Of a stretch of DNA of 64,000 bases, positions 47,513 through 56,686 are shown piece by piece. This DNA is from Pseudomonas sp. S37 (GTDB taxonomy: Bacteria > Pseudomonadota > Gammaproteobacteria > Pseudomonadales > Pseudomonadaceae). The stretch spans positions 1 to 64,000 of the forward strand of contig NZ_JACVZC010000010.1 of assembly GCF_016658545.1 (NCBI RefSeq), given 5' to 3'. Every line of letters begins with the position of its first letter. The stretch's first letter is position 1. The notes beneath the pieces are model-generated. The model made no database searches. It was not told where the DNA came from and was given only the letters and a program-made list of their open reading frames with translations. The position numbers were made by a program, and so were the translations under genes.

Positions 47513-48397
47513 ATGATCATCGGCAACAACCTTCACGTGGACGCCTTTTACGACAAGGCGACCTCGACCATCAGCTACCTGGTCATGGACCGTGAAACCC
47601 GGCAATGCGCGTTGATCGATAGCGTGCTGGATTACGACCCCAAGTCCGGGCGCACCTGCAGCGCGTCGGCCGATCGCCTGATCGAGCGCGTGACTGAACT
47701 GAATGCCAGCGTGCGTTGGGTGCTGGAAACCCATGTGCACGCCGACCACCTTTCAGCAGCGGCCTACTTGAAGGAAAAGCTAGGCGGCCATACCGCCATC
47801 GGCGCGCACATTACCCAGGTGCAGAAAGTGTTCGGGGCCCTGTTCAATGCCGAGCCTGGTTTTGCCCGCGATGGCAGCCAGTTCGACGTGCTGTTCGAAG
47901 ACGAGGAAGGGTTCCGCATTGGCAACCTGCGTGCCCGCGCATTGCACACCCCGGGGCATACGCCCGCTTGCATGAGCTACATGATCGAGGATGCTGGCGA
48001 GATCGCAGTGTTCGTCGGTGACACCCTGTTCATGCCCGACTACGGCACCGCCCGCTGTGACTTCCCGGGCGCTGACGCCCGCACCTTGTATCGCTCAATC
48101 CGTCGCCTGCTGGCCTTCCCCGACCAGACCCGCCTGTTCATGTGCCACGACTACCTGCCAGGCGGCCGCGACATGCAGTACGTCACCACCGTGGCCGAGC
48201 AGCGCGCCGGTAATATCCACATCCATCAGGGTGTCGATGAGGACAGCTTCGTCGCCATGCGTGAAGCCCGTGACAAGACCCTCGACATGCCGGTGCTGAT
48301 CCTGCCTTCGGTGCAGGTGAACATGCGCAGCGGCCAGCTCCCCCCGCCGGAAGCCAACGGCGTGAGCTACCTGAAGATCCCGCTGAACAAGCTGTAA
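47513..48397 (+). CDS. pdo: Persulfide dioxygenase (ETHE1-like)
   Basis: Metallo-beta-lactamase-fold non-heme iron dioxygenase, 294 residues, that oxidises glutathione persulfide to sulfite. The metal motif THVHADH is at 73-79; ALHTPGHTPACMSYM and FVGDTLFMPDYGTARCDFPG follow, and RLFMCHDYLPGGRD supplies the last histidine. GGAG precedes ATG 47513 by six bases; the longer ORF adds 30 unlike residues. It is divergent from fisR and 40 bases before sqr. Confidence 0.9.
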   Translation: MIIGNNLHVDAFYDKATSTISYLVMDRETRQCALIDSVLDYDPKSGRTCSASADRLIERVTELNASVRWVLETHVHADHLSAAAYLKEKLGGHTAIGAHITQVQKVFGALFNAEPGFARDGSQFDVLFEDEEGFRIGNLRARALHTPGHTPACMSYMIEDAGEIAVFVGDTLFMPDYGTARCDFPGADARTLYRSIRRLLAFPDQTRLFMCHDYLPGGRDMQYVTTVAEQRAGNIHIHQGVDEDSFVAMREARDKTLDMPVLILPSVQVNMRSGQLPPPEANGVSYLKIPLNKL

Positions 48398-48437
48398 GCG
48401 CCCTGCCCCCATAACCAGATTTCCAGGATTTACCGCC

Positions 48438-49709
48438 ATGCCTGCCTTGTTGTCCCCTGCCACTACCGACCACCACAAGGTGGTCATCGTCGGTGCCGGT
48501 GCCGCTGGTATCGCCACTGCTGCCAGCCTGATCAGCCGCGATCCGTCTTTGGATATCACCTTGATCGATCCCGCCGAGGTGCACTACTACCAGCCCGGCT
48601 GGACCATGGTTGGCGCTGGTGTGTTCAAGGCGCCGAGCACTGCCCGTACAATGGCCTCGACCATTCCGCGCGGTGTGCGCTGGGTCAAGGCGCGCGTTCA
48701 GGGCTTCGACCCGTTGGGCCAGTTGGTCATGCTCGAAGATGGCCGCGCCATCAGCTATGAACAGCTGGTGGTCTGCCCCGGCCTCAAGCTGGACTGGGCC
48801 GCGATCGAGGGGCTTGGCGAGACCCTGGGCCGCAACGGTGTCACCTCAAACTACCGCTACGACCTGGCGCCCTATACCTGGGAACTGGTGCAAAAGCTCA
48901 AGCAAGGCCGTGCCCTGTTCAGCCAACCGCCCATGCCGATCAAGTGCGCCGGTGCGCCGCAAAAGGCACTGTACCTGTCGTGCGACCACTGGCTGCGCAA
49001 CGGCCATCTGGGGGCGGTGAAGGCCAGCTTCTTCAATGCCGGCGCAGTATTGTTCGGCGTGGCGGACTACGTGCCTGCACTGATGAAGTACATTGAAAAG
49101 TACGCCGTGGACCTGAATTTTTCCCACCGCCTGGTAGCCGTGGACGGCCCGAACAAGCGCGCCACCTTCGTGCGCAGCCTGCCCGATGGCAGCAGCGAAA
49201 CCTGCACAGAGGCCTTTGACATGCTGCATGTGGTGCCGCCACAGGTAGCGCCGGACTTCATCCGCGAAAGCCCGCTGGCCGACAGCGCTGGCTGGGTCGA
49301 TGTCGACCCGCACACCCTACGCCATCGCAAGTACAGCAACGTTCATGCCTTGGGTGATGTAGCCAATACCAGCAATGCCAAGACCGCTGCGGCTGCTCGC
49401 AAGCAGGCACCGGTCGTGGCTAATAACGTGCTGGTGGCGCTGGGCAGGTTGCCGACCCTGGCCCAGTACGACGGCTATGGCTCCTGCCCGCTCACCGTCG
49501 AGCGCGGCAAGATCGTGCTGGCCGAGTTCACCTATGGCGGCAAGCTGGCCCCGAGCTTCCCCAACTGGCTGCTGGATGGCCGCAAGCCGACGCGCCTTGC
49601 CTGGTTACTCAAGGCCCAGGCGCTGCCGCCGCTTTACTGGCGAGGCATGCTCAAGGGCCGCGAGTGGCTGGCGCGGCCACAGCCGCTGGCAGCCGAGGGT
49701 GGGCAGTGA
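48438..49709 (+). CDS. sqr: Sulfide:quinone oxidoreductase
   Basis: Membrane-associated flavoprotein, 423 residues, oxidises sulfide to persulfide/polysulfide and reduces quinone. FAD motif VGAGAAGIATAAS starts at residue 18. Candidate redox cysteines are 170 (PIKCAGAPQK) and 350 (GYGSCPLTVERG), as in the mitochondrial-type (type II) enzymes. The second nucleotide region is HALGDVANTSNAKTAAAARKQ. The stop overlaps the GTG start of the TauE/SafE gene. Confidence 0.92.
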   Translation: MPALLSPATTDHHKVVIVGAGAAGIATAASLISRDPSLDITLIDPAEVHYYQPGWTMVGAGVFKAPSTARTMASTIPRGVRWVKARVQGFDPLGQLVMLEDGRAISYEQLVVCPGLKLDWAAIEGLGETLGRNGVTSNYRYDLAPYTWELVQKLKQGRALFSQPPMPIKCAGAPQKALYLSCDHWLRNGHLGAVKASFFNAGAVLFGVADYVPALMKYIEKYAVDLNFSHRLVAVDGPNKRATFVRSLPDGSSETCTEAFDMLHVVPPQVAPDFIRESPLADSAGWVDVDPHTLRHRKYSNVHALGDVANTSNAKTAAAARKQAPVVANNVLVALGRLPTLAQYDGYGSCPLTVERGKIVLAEFTYGGKLAPSFPNWLLDGRKPTRLAWLLKAQALPPLYWRGMLKGREWLARPQPLAAEGGQ

Positions 49710-50524
49710 TCGAACATCAATTGTTGGGCGCAGGCCTGGGCGCAATTATCGGCGCAGTGCTGGCGTTGACCGGCGCAGGCGGTGGGATTCTTGCCGTTCC
49801 CCTGCTGGTGTTCGGCCTCGGGCTGTCGATGGTCGAGGCGGCGCCGGTCGGCCTGTTGGCGGTAGGTCTGGCTGCGGCGGTGGGTGCGGTGCTGGGCTTG
49901 CGCCAAGGTTTGGTGCGCTACAGGGCGGCATTGTTCATTGCCCTGATTGGTGTGGCGGCAGCGCCGTTCGGGTTGATGCTGGCGCACCGTTTGCCGAATA
50001 CACCCTTGCAGTTGGTGTTTGCCGGGGTGCTGGTTTACGCCTGCCTGCGCATCTGGCGCAAGGCGGCCAAAGAGCTGCGCGGCGAGGCCAATGATGCTCA
50101 CCGCTTTATCGAGCCTTGTGTGTTGAACCCGCTTCAGGGGCGCTTGCGCTGGACCCTGCCCTGCGCACGCGCCCTGGCCTTCACTGGGGCGTTGTCGGGG
50201 TTGCTGTCCGGGCTACTCGGTGTGGGCGGCGGGTTCGTCATTATCCCGGCCCTTAACCGCTATACCAACCTGCGCATGGCCAGCATCGTTTCCACCTCGT
50301 TGGCGGTGATCGCCCTGGTCTCTGCCGGCAGTGTGGTCAGCGCCAGCCTTGCGGGTGTCATGCATTGGCAGGTGGGTGCCCCGTTTGCCGTTGGTGCAGT
50401 GCTCGGCTTGCTATTGGCCCGGCCGCTGGCGGCCAGGCTGGCCGGGCCGCGCCTGCAGCAGATGTTTGCTGTAGCAGGCTGGGCCGCGGCCCTGCTGCTG
50501 GCCGGCAAGGCGCTACTGAGCTAG
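49706..50524 (+). CDS. TauE/SafE family sulfite or sulfur-anion exporter
   Basis: A 272-residue inner-membrane protein with about eight hydrophobic segments in two repeats, each with a Gly-rich motif (GAGGGILAVPLLV and GVGGGFVIIPAL). TauE/SafE proteins export small sulfur compounds. Translation starts at GTG 49706, overlapping the sqr stop (GTGA), so it is coupled to sqr. In this cassette it could export sulfite or thiosulfate made by the dioxygenase; this is inferred. It converges with the next LysR gene with a 12-base overlap. Confidence 0.85.
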   Translation: MIEHQLLGAGLGAIIGAVLALTGAGGGILAVPLLVFGLGLSMVEAAPVGLLAVGLAAAVGAVLGLRQGLVRYRAALFIALIGVAAAPFGLMLAHRLPNTPLQLVFAGVLVYACLRIWRKAAKELRGEANDAHRFIEPCVLNPLQGRLRWTLPCARALAFTGALSGLLSGLLGVGGGFVIIPALNRYTNLRMASIVSTSLAVIALVSAGSVVSASLAGVMHWQVGAPFAVGAVLGLLLARPLAARLAGPRLQQMFAVAGWAAALLLAGKALLS

Positions 50525-51400
50525 CAGCTCGTTCTGCTCTTCTGCACACAGGCCCAGCAGGTAGTCCCACACTACCCGCAGGCGCACTGACTTGTGCAGC
50601 TCGCGGCGCGTGCAGATCCAGTAACTGCGTTGGATGGTTTCGCCAGGCAGCACGCGCACCAGGGTGGGATCATGGCGGGCCATGTAGTTGGGTAGCACGG
50701 CGATGCCCAGCCCGGCGCGGGCGGCGGTTTGCTGGGCGATCACGCTGGTGCTGCGGAACACCACGTTGGGTGCCCGGCAGAAGCTGTTGAGAAACAGCAG
50801 TTCCTGGCTGAACAACAGGTCATCAACGTAGCCGATCCAGTTGTGCCGGGCCAGGTCTTCGCGGTTGTGCAGTGGCGGCGCACGGTCCAGGTAAGCCTGG
50901 CTGGCGTACAGCGCCAGGCGGTAGTCGGTGAGTTTGCGCGTGATCAGCAAATCGGCGTTGGGCCGCTCCAGGTGGATGCTGATTTCCGCTTCGCGGTTGA
51001 GGATGCTGACGAAGCGCGGCACTGCTACCAATTCCACCTCCAGCCCCGGGTAGCGCTCGAACAGCGCGTTCATGCGCGGGGTGAAGAACATGATGCCGAT
51101 GCCTTCGGTCACCCCCAGGCGAATCTTGCCCAGCGGGGTGATGGCCTGGGTGATTTCTTCTTGCGCCAGCAGGGCGACGTTTTCCATGGCCTCGGCGTGC
51201 TTGAGCAAGGCCTGACCCGAGGGGGTCAGCTCGTAGCCCTGGGCATGCTGCACGAACAGCGCAGTGCCCAGGCTCTGCTCGATGCTTTCGATGTGCCGGG
51301 CCACGGTGCTGTGGGTGGTATTGAGGCGCTTGGCGGCGGTAAGCAGGCGGCCGCTGCGCTGCAACTCGAGGAAAAACCGCAGATCGTTCCAGTCGAACAT
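50513..51400 (-). CDS. LysR-family transcriptional regulator
   Basis: A 295-residue LysR regulator with an N-terminal helix-turn-helix (LRFFLELQRSGRLLTAAKRL, NTTHSTVARHIESIEQSLG) and a C-terminal effector domain. It is divergent from the GMC oxidoreductase gene across a 235-base gap and probably controls it and the MHS transporter that follows. The effector is unknown. Confidence 0.85.
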   Translation of the reverse strand: MFDWNDLRFFLELQRSGRLLTAAKRLNTTHSTVARHIESIEQSLGTALFVQHAQGYELTPSGQALLKHAEAMENVALLAQEEITQAITPLGKIRLGVTEGIGIMFFTPRMNALFERYPGLEVELVAVPRFVSILNREAEISIHLERPNADLLITRKLTDYRLALYASQAYLDRAPPLHNREDLARHNWIGYVDDLLFSQELLFLNSFCRAPNVVFRSTSVIAQQTAARAGLGIAVLPNYMARHDPTLVRVLPGETIQRSYWICTRRELHKSVRLRVVWDYLLGLCAEEQNELLAQ

Positions 51401-51449
51401 GCTGATCCTTGTGGCTGTTCGTCCGACCCTTTCGCGGCGGTGCGACGAT

Positions 51450-51515
51450 TCGATAAACCCGCTCCCACAGGGATTGCACTAATCCTGTGGGAGCGGGTTC
51501 ACCCGCGAAGAGGCC
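51450..51515. repeat. REP units in the LysR-GMC gap
   Basis: AAACCCGCTCCCACAG on the left and CTGTGGGAGCGGGTTCACC on the right point away from each other, with 15 bases between. This is the reverse arrangement to the other pairs in the window. Confidence 0.8.
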
Positions 51516-51635
51516 AGCAAAGGCATACCGCTGTGCTAAAACGCACAACGGCTGCGCGAAATCTCGTGTTTCCCCCACGAAATTACTCACTAAGATGGAT
51601 CGGGACAAGAATAATAATCAGGCCCGAGGTTGCAC

Positions 51636-53282
51636 ATGCCATCAGCCGATTCTGTCTTCGATTACGTGGTCGTAGGGGCCGGCCCCGCCGGGTGCCTGCT
51701 GGCCAATCGTTTGTCCGCCGACCCGGCCTGCCGCGTGTTGCTGCTGGAAGCGGGCGGCCGCGACAACTATCCCTGGATTCATATCCCCGTCGGCTACCTC
51801 TACTGCATCGGCAATCCTCGCACCGACTGGTGCTTCAAGACCGAGGCCCAGCCCGGCCTGGGTGGTCGCGCACTGGGTTATCCACGGGGCAAGGTGCTCG
51901 GTGGCTGTTCCTCGATCAACGGCATGATCTACATGCGCGGCCAAGCTGCCGACTATGACCGCTGGGCCGAGCAAGGCAACGACGGCTGGGCCTGGAAGGA
52001 CGTGCTGCCACTGTTCAAGGCCAGCGAAAACCACTTTGCCGGCGCCAGCGAACACCATGGCGGTGATGGCGAATGGCGCGTCGAGCGCCAGCGCTACAGT
52101 TGGCCAATCCTCGATGCCTTCCGCGATGCTGCCGAGCAAAGCGGCATCGGCAAGGTCGACGACTTCAACACCGGCGACAATCAGGGCTGTGGATATTTTC
52201 AGGTCAACCAGCGCAGTGGTGTGCGCTGGAATGCCTCGAAGGCGTTCTTGCGGCCGATCAAAGACCGCGCCAACCTCACCGTGCTGACCGGCGTGCAGGT
52301 TGACCAGGTGCTGCTCAACAACACCCGTGCCCGCGCGGTGAAAGCGTTCTGGCAAGGTGCCTGGCACGAGTTTGCCGCGCGCCGTGAAATCATTCTCTGC
52401 GCTGGCGCTATCGGCTCGCCCGGTATCCTGCAGCGCTCCGGCATTGGCCCTCGCCAGCTGCTGGAAGGTTTGGGCATCGGCGTGCGTCATGACATGCCTG
52501 GCGTCGGTGGCAACCTGCAGGACCACCTGCAACTGCGGCTGATCTACCAGATCCGCAACACCCGTACCTTGAACCAGATGGCCAACAGCCTGTGGGGCAA
52601 GATGGGCATGGGCCTGCGCTACCTCTACGATCGCAGCGGCCCGCTGGCCATGGCGCCGAGCCAGCTAGGCGCGTTTGTACGTTCCAGCCCGGACCAGGCC
52701 ACTGCCAACTTGCAGTACCACGTACAGCCACTGTCACTCGAGCGCTTCGGCGAACCGTTGCATCAGTTCCCGGCCTTCACCGCTTCGGTGTGCAACCTGC
52801 GCCCGGCCAGCCGCGGGCGTATCGATATTCGCAGCACCGACATGAACAGCACGCCGCTGATCGACCCCAACTACCTCAGCGACCCCCAGGACCTGCGCGT
52901 CGCCGCCGATGCCATCCGCCTCACCCGGCGCATTGTCCAGGCCCCTGCCCTCGCTGCGTTCGAGCCCCAGGAATACCTGCCAGGCCCCACCCTGCAAACC
53001 GAGCAGGATCTGTTCGAAGCCGCCGGCAAGATCGGCACCACCATTTTCCACCCGGTCGGTACCTGCCGCATGGGCAATGGCGCCATGGACGTTGTGGATA
53101 ACCAGCTGCGCGTGCATGGCATCCCTGGCCTACGCGTGGCTGACGCTTCGATCATGCCGCAGATCACCTCCGGCAATACCTGTTCCCCCACCCTGATGAT
53201 CGCCGAGAAGGCGGCGCAACTGATCCTCAAAGGAGCGGCTACCCAAACCTACTTGAACGAAGACGCGTTACCGACCCCCTGA
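51636..53282 (+). CDS. GMC-family FAD oxidoreductase
   Basis: Glucose-methanol-choline family flavoenzyme, 548 residues, oxidising an alcohol substrate. The FAD motif VVGAGPAGCLLANRL is at 12-26, GKVLGGCSSINGMIYMRG is GMC signature 1, and GSPGILQRSGIGP is signature 2. The catalytic His is in HPVGTCRMG and the conserved Asn in SGNTCSPT near the C-terminus. GAGG precedes ATG 51636 by six bases. The substrate is not determinable: similarity to choline dehydrogenase is general, and no betB or betI lies nearby. Confidence 0.88.
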   Translation: MPSADSVFDYVVVGAGPAGCLLANRLSADPACRVLLLEAGGRDNYPWIHIPVGYLYCIGNPRTDWCFKTEAQPGLGGRALGYPRGKVLGGCSSINGMIYMRGQAADYDRWAEQGNDGWAWKDVLPLFKASENHFAGASEHHGGDGEWRVERQRYSWPILDAFRDAAEQSGIGKVDDFNTGDNQGCGYFQVNQRSGVRWNASKAFLRPIKDRANLTVLTGVQVDQVLLNNTRARAVKAFWQGAWHEFAARREIILCAGAIGSPGILQRSGIGPRQLLEGLGIGVRHDMPGVGGNLQDHLQLRLIYQIRNTRTLNQMANSLWGKMGMGLRYLYDRSGPLAMAPSQLGAFVRSSPDQATANLQYHVQPLSLERFGEPLHQFPAFTASVCNLRPASRGRIDIRSTDMNSTPLIDPNYLSDPQDLRVAADAIRLTRRIVQAPALAAFEPQEYLPGPTLQTEQDLFEAAGKIGTTIFHPVGTCRMGNGAMDVVDNQLRVHGIPGLRVADASIMPQITSGNTCSPTLMIAEKAAQLILKGAATQTYLNEDALPTP

Positions 53283-53379
53283 CCCGGGTGCGTGCAGTAG
53301 CGGCAGCTTGCGGTCGAGAGCTGTCGGCAGTGGAACAAAAAGAATAATCACTGTGGCCTGCGGGCCGAGGACAGCAACG

Positions 53380-54999
53380 ATGTCGGATTACATCCAGGAA
53401 CAGGGTGCGGCGGCCAGCAGCCCCAGCCGCCGTGAAGAACGCAAGATCATTTTCGCGTCATCCCTCGGGACGGTTTTCGAGTGGTATGACTTTTTTCTCT
53501 ATGGCGCGCTGGCAGCGGTCATCAGCAAGCAGTTCTTTGCGGGTGTGAACGACACCACGGCCTTCATCTTCGCCCTCATGGCTTTTGCCGCCGGCTTCCT
53601 GGTGCGGCCGTTCGGCGCGCTGGTATTTGGCCGGCTGGGCGACATGATCGGGCGCAAGTACACCTTTCTGGTCACCATCGTGCTGATGGGCCTGTCCACC
53701 TTCGCGGTGGGCTTGTTGCCCACCTACGCCAGCATCGGCATCGCCGCCCCGATCATCCTGGTGATCCTGCGCATGCTGCAGGGGCTGGCGCTGGGCGGTG
53801 AGTACGGCGGTGCGGCTACCTATGTGGCCGAGCATGCGCCGCAGGGCAAGCGTGGTTTCCACACCGGTTTCATCCAGTCCACTGCCACCCTGGGCCTGTT
53901 GCTGTCGCTGCTGGTGGTGCTGGGTAGCCGCTACATCAGTGGTGACCAGTTCGAAACCTGGGGCTGGCGCCTGCCGTTCCTGCTGTCGATCGTGTTGTTG
54001 GCAATCTCCACCTGGATCCGCATGAGCATGCACGAATCGCCGGCCTTCGTGAAAATGAAGGCCCAGGGCAAGGTCAGCAAGTCGCCAATCCGTGAATCGT
54101 TCACCTCCTGGCCGAACCTGAAAGTGGTGCTTACTGCACTGTTCAGCATCAACGCCGGGCAAGCCGTGACTTTCTACACGGCGCAGTTCTACGTGCTGTT
54201 CTTCATGACCCAGATGCTGAAGATGGACCCGGCCCAGGCCAACACCCTGCTGATCATCAGCGTCGTGATTGGTGCACCGTTCTTCGTATTCTTCGGCTGG
54301 TTGTCCGACCGTATCGGCCGCAAGCCGATCCTGATGCTTGGCCTGCTGTTGGCCACCGTGCTGTACTTCCCGCTGTTCAAGGCGCTGAGCCACTACGCCA
54401 ACCCACAGATTGACGCCGCCAGCCGTCAGGCGCCCATCGTGGTTACCGCCGACCCGCAAGGCTGTACCTTCCAGTTCGACCCGGTCGGCAAGGCACGTTT
54501 CGACAGCCCGTGCGACAAGGTCAAGACCTTCCTGGTCAAGCAGGGCCTGCCGTACAGCTCGGTGAGCGTGGCCGGTAGCGATGTGGTGGTGAACATTGGC
54601 GACAAGACCATCAACGGCTTCGACGAAGCGGCCATGCGTACGGCGGTGGAACAGGCCGGCTACCCGGCCAAGGCCGACCCGGCACAGGTCAACCAGGTGA
54701 TGGTGGTGGTACTGATCGTGGCGATGATCCTGATCGCGACCATGACCTACGGGCCACTGGCGGCGGTGATGGTCGAACTGTTCCCCACCCGCATCCGCTA
54801 TACCTCGATGTCGCTGCCCTACCACATCGGCAACGGCTGGTTTGGTGGTTTCCTGCCGACAGTGTCGTTCGCGCTGGTGGTGTATACCGGGGATATCTTC
54901 TACGGGCTGTGGTACCCCGTGCTGGTCACTGGTATCAGCCTGGTGGTGGGGATCTTCTGCCTGAAAGAAACCAAGGATGTGGATATCGACAAGATCTAA
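53380..54999 (+). CDS. MFS transporter, MHS family, with periplasmic insertion
   Basis: Proton symporter of the MHS family, 539 residues, about 100 more than usual. The first helix motif FEWYDFFLYG, loop signature GRLGDMIGRKYTFL and its repeat LSDRIGRKPIL are present. Between helices 8 and 9 or so (about 355-450) lies a hydrophilic insertion, ANPQIDAASRQAPIVVTADP through KTFLVKQGLPYSSVSVAG, with two cysteines. It follows the GMC gene by 97 bases on the same strand, so it may import the substrate of that enzyme. Confidence 0.85.
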   Translation: MSDYIQEQGAAASSPSRREERKIIFASSLGTVFEWYDFFLYGALAAVISKQFFAGVNDTTAFIFALMAFAAGFLVRPFGALVFGRLGDMIGRKYTFLVTIVLMGLSTFAVGLLPTYASIGIAAPIILVILRMLQGLALGGEYGGAATYVAEHAPQGKRGFHTGFIQSTATLGLLLSLLVVLGSRYISGDQFETWGWRLPFLLSIVLLAISTWIRMSMHESPAFVKMKAQGKVSKSPIRESFTSWPNLKVVLTALFSINAGQAVTFYTAQFYVLFFMTQMLKMDPAQANTLLIISVVIGAPFFVFFGWLSDRIGRKPILMLGLLLATVLYFPLFKALSHYANPQIDAASRQAPIVVTADPQGCTFQFDPVGKARFDSPCDKVKTFLVKQGLPYSSVSVAGSDVVVNIGDKTINGFDEAAMRTAVEQAGYPAKADPAQVNQVMVVVLIVAMILIATMTYGPLAAVMVELFPTRIRYTSMSLPYHIGNGWFGGFLPTVSFALVVYTGDIFYGLWYPVLVTGISLVVGIFCLKETKDVDIDKI

Positions 55000-55017
55000 A
55001 AGGCTGGCGTGGCCCCC

Positions 55018-55135
55018 TGTAGGAGCGGCCTTGCGTCGCGATCGGGCCGCACAGCGGCCCCAGGATTTCTGCCTTGATGCACAAATTGCTGGGGCTGCTT
55101 TGCAGCCCGATCGCGACACAAGGCCGCTCCTACAC
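55018..55135. repeat. Second inverted repeat family (REP-like)
   Basis: TGTAGGAGCGGCCTTGCGTCG on the left is shortened here to TAGGAGCGGCCTTG; its complement CAAGGCCGCTCCTA is at 55122-55135. The two enclose GATCGGGC/GCCCGATC and GGGGCTGC/GCAGCCCC arms. The sequence is related to but distinct from the GTGGGAGCGGGTTTACC units elsewhere. Confidence 0.8.
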
Positions 55136-55163
55136 AAAGCGATCCGAGCTTGCATGGGCCCAT

Positions 55164-55193
55164 AAAAAAACCGGCTGTAAAAGCCGGTTTTCT
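55164..55193. terminator. Bidirectional terminator between MHS gene and plsC-like gene
   Basis: AAAACCGGCT and AGCCGGTTTT flank GTAAA, with A7 on one side and TTTTCTT on the other, so it can end both convergent units. Confidence 0.85.
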
Positions 55194-55323
55194 TATGCCC
55201 CGAAAAAACTTATGCACGCTTTTAAGAAAAATGTCACACAAAGAAATAAACAGCTAATTCAATTACTTACCGATTACTTCAAGCATTTCACCGAAAAACT
55301 GCTCACAAGTTATCCACAGATTC

Positions 55324-56094
55324 TCAGGCCATCTGTTCCTGCGGTTTCTCTTCTGCTGGCGGCAGCGAACCCATGGCCCGCTGGGTCGCTTCGTTCCACG
55401 CCTGAGCGCGGTCGTTGAGCTCGGCAATGGCACGTGGCCCGGTGCCGTTGGCGTACATCGGCTCGCCAATCACCACCTCGATGGTGCCCGAGCGCTTGCC
55501 CCAACCGGTCTTCGGCCAGAACTTGCCGGCGTTGTGGGCAATCGGCAACACCGGCAGCCCGGCATTGACCGCCAGCGCAGTACCGCCGCGGGAGAACTTG
55601 CCGACAGTCCCGAACGGCACGCGGGTACCTTCCGGGAAGATCAGCACCCAGGTTTTCTGCTTGAGCAGCTCATCGCCCTTGCTCGCTACCTGGCGCAGCG
55701 CTTCCTTGGGGTTATCGCGGTTGATCGCGATCGGCCGCAGCATGGCCATGGCCCAGCCGAAGAAAGGCACATACAGCAGTTCGCGCTTGAGCACCTGGCT
55801 CAGTGGCGAGAAATACTGGGACAGGAAGAAGGTTTCCCAGGTGCTCTGGTGGTTGGACAGGATCACGCAAGGCTCAGCCGGCACGTTCTCGGCGCCAGTG
55901 ATCTTGTAGTCGATGCCCAGGATGGTGCGCACCAGGAACAGCGCGCAGCGGCACCAGTATACGTTGATGAACTTATAGCGCTTGGGGAACGACAAAAACG
56001 GCGCGACGAAGAAGCTCAGCGAGCACCACAGCAGCGAACTGGTGCCCAGCAGCAGGTAAAAAAGAAAGATTCTGATCGCCTGCAGGATCGACAT
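55324..56094 (-). CDS. 1-acyl-sn-glycerol-3-phosphate acyltransferase (PlsC family)
   Basis: Membrane acyltransferase of the LPLAT/PlsC family, 256 residues. One or two N-terminal membrane segments are followed by the catalytic NHQSTWE (His 82, Glu 87 in place of the usual Asp of HX4D) and FPEGTRVPFG. The glyS-linked position is conserved in pseudomonads, and the enzyme is one of several paralogues for phosphatidic acid or lyso-lipid acylation. The start is uncertain (56094 chosen, 56109 in frame); neither has a good ribosome site. It is downstream of the gmhB terminator. Confidence 0.85.
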   Translation of the reverse strand: MSILQAIRIFLFYLLLGTSSLLWCSLSFFVAPFLSFPKRYKFINVYWCRCALFLVRTILGIDYKITGAENVPAEPCVILSNHQSTWETFFLSQYFSPLSQVLKRELLYVPFFGWAMAMLRPIAINRDNPKEALRQVASKGDELLKQKTWVLIFPEGTRVPFGTVGKFSRGGTALAVNAGLPVLPIAHNAGKFWPKTGWGKRSGTIEVVIGEPMYANGTGPRAIAELNDRAQAWNEATQRAMGSLPPAEEKPQEQMA

Positions 56095-56130
56095 AGTGGC
56101 TTGTACCATTGCGGGGCATGCCCGCCTGAG

Positions 56131-56152
56131 AAAAATGCGCCCGAAGGCGCAC
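56131..56152 (-). terminator. gmhB terminator
   Basis: On the minus strand TGCGCC-TTCG-GGCGCA is followed by TTTTTC, just after the gmhB stop codon. It separates gmhB from the acyltransferase gene. Confidence 0.8.
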
Positions 56153-56155
56153 TGT

Positions 56156-56683
56156 TTAAATTAGTTCTCTGGCGATAGCAGCCAGATCGTCGAAAATCAG
56201 TGTAGTTTCCGGGACACCTTTTTCCAGGGTCCGCTCGCCCTTGCCGGTTTTCACCAACACGGGTTGTGCACCGACGGCCAGGGCGGCCTCCAGGTCACCT
56301 TTGCTGTCGCCGACAAACCAGACGCCTTCAAGGCCCACCTGGTAATGCTCGGCAATCGCCCGCAGCATGCCAGGCTTGGGCTTGCGGCAATCGCAGCCTT
56401 CGTCCGGCCCGTGCGGGCAAAACACGATGTGGCCCACCTCGCCGCCCTGCTCGGCCACCAGTTGGCGCAGGCGCGCATGCATGGCCTCCAGGGTTGCCAG
56501 CGGGTAGTAGCCACGGGCAATGCCGGACTGGTTGGTGGCCACGGCCACCGTCCAGCCCGCCTTGCTCAACTGCGCGATTGCTGCGACCGAGCCAGGGATG
56601 GGCACCCACTCTTCCAGCGTCTTGATGTAGGCGTCGGAGTCGTAGTTGATGACCCCGTCACGGTCGAGAATCAGCAGTTTCAA
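56156..56683 (-). CDS. gmhB: Heptose-1,7-bisphosphate 7-phosphatase GmhB
   Basis: HAD phosphatase, 175 residues, in ADP-heptose synthesis for the LPS inner core. The HAD motif LDRDGVIN has Asp 7 and 9; ATNQSG is motif II. The structural zinc site CPHGPDEGCDC (Cys 89, His 91, Cys 97, Cys 99) is complete, which marks GmhB. It begins three bases after glyS ends, in the glyQ-glyS-gmhB unit. Confidence 0.94.
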   Translation of the reverse strand: MKLLILDRDGVINYDSDAYIKTLEEWVPIPGSVAAIAQLSKAGWTVAVATNQSGIARGYYPLATLEAMHARLRQLVAEQGGEVGHIVFCPHGPDEGCDCRKPKPGMLRAIAEHYQVGLEGVWFVGDSKGDLEAALAVGAQPVLVKTGKGERTLEKGVPETTLIFDDLAAIARELI

Positions 56684-56686
56684 GGC

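Noticed and set aside
51636..53282. Choline dehydrogenase BetA
   Set aside because: Only general GMC similarity is visible, and betB, betI or choline transporters of the BetT type are not adjacent.
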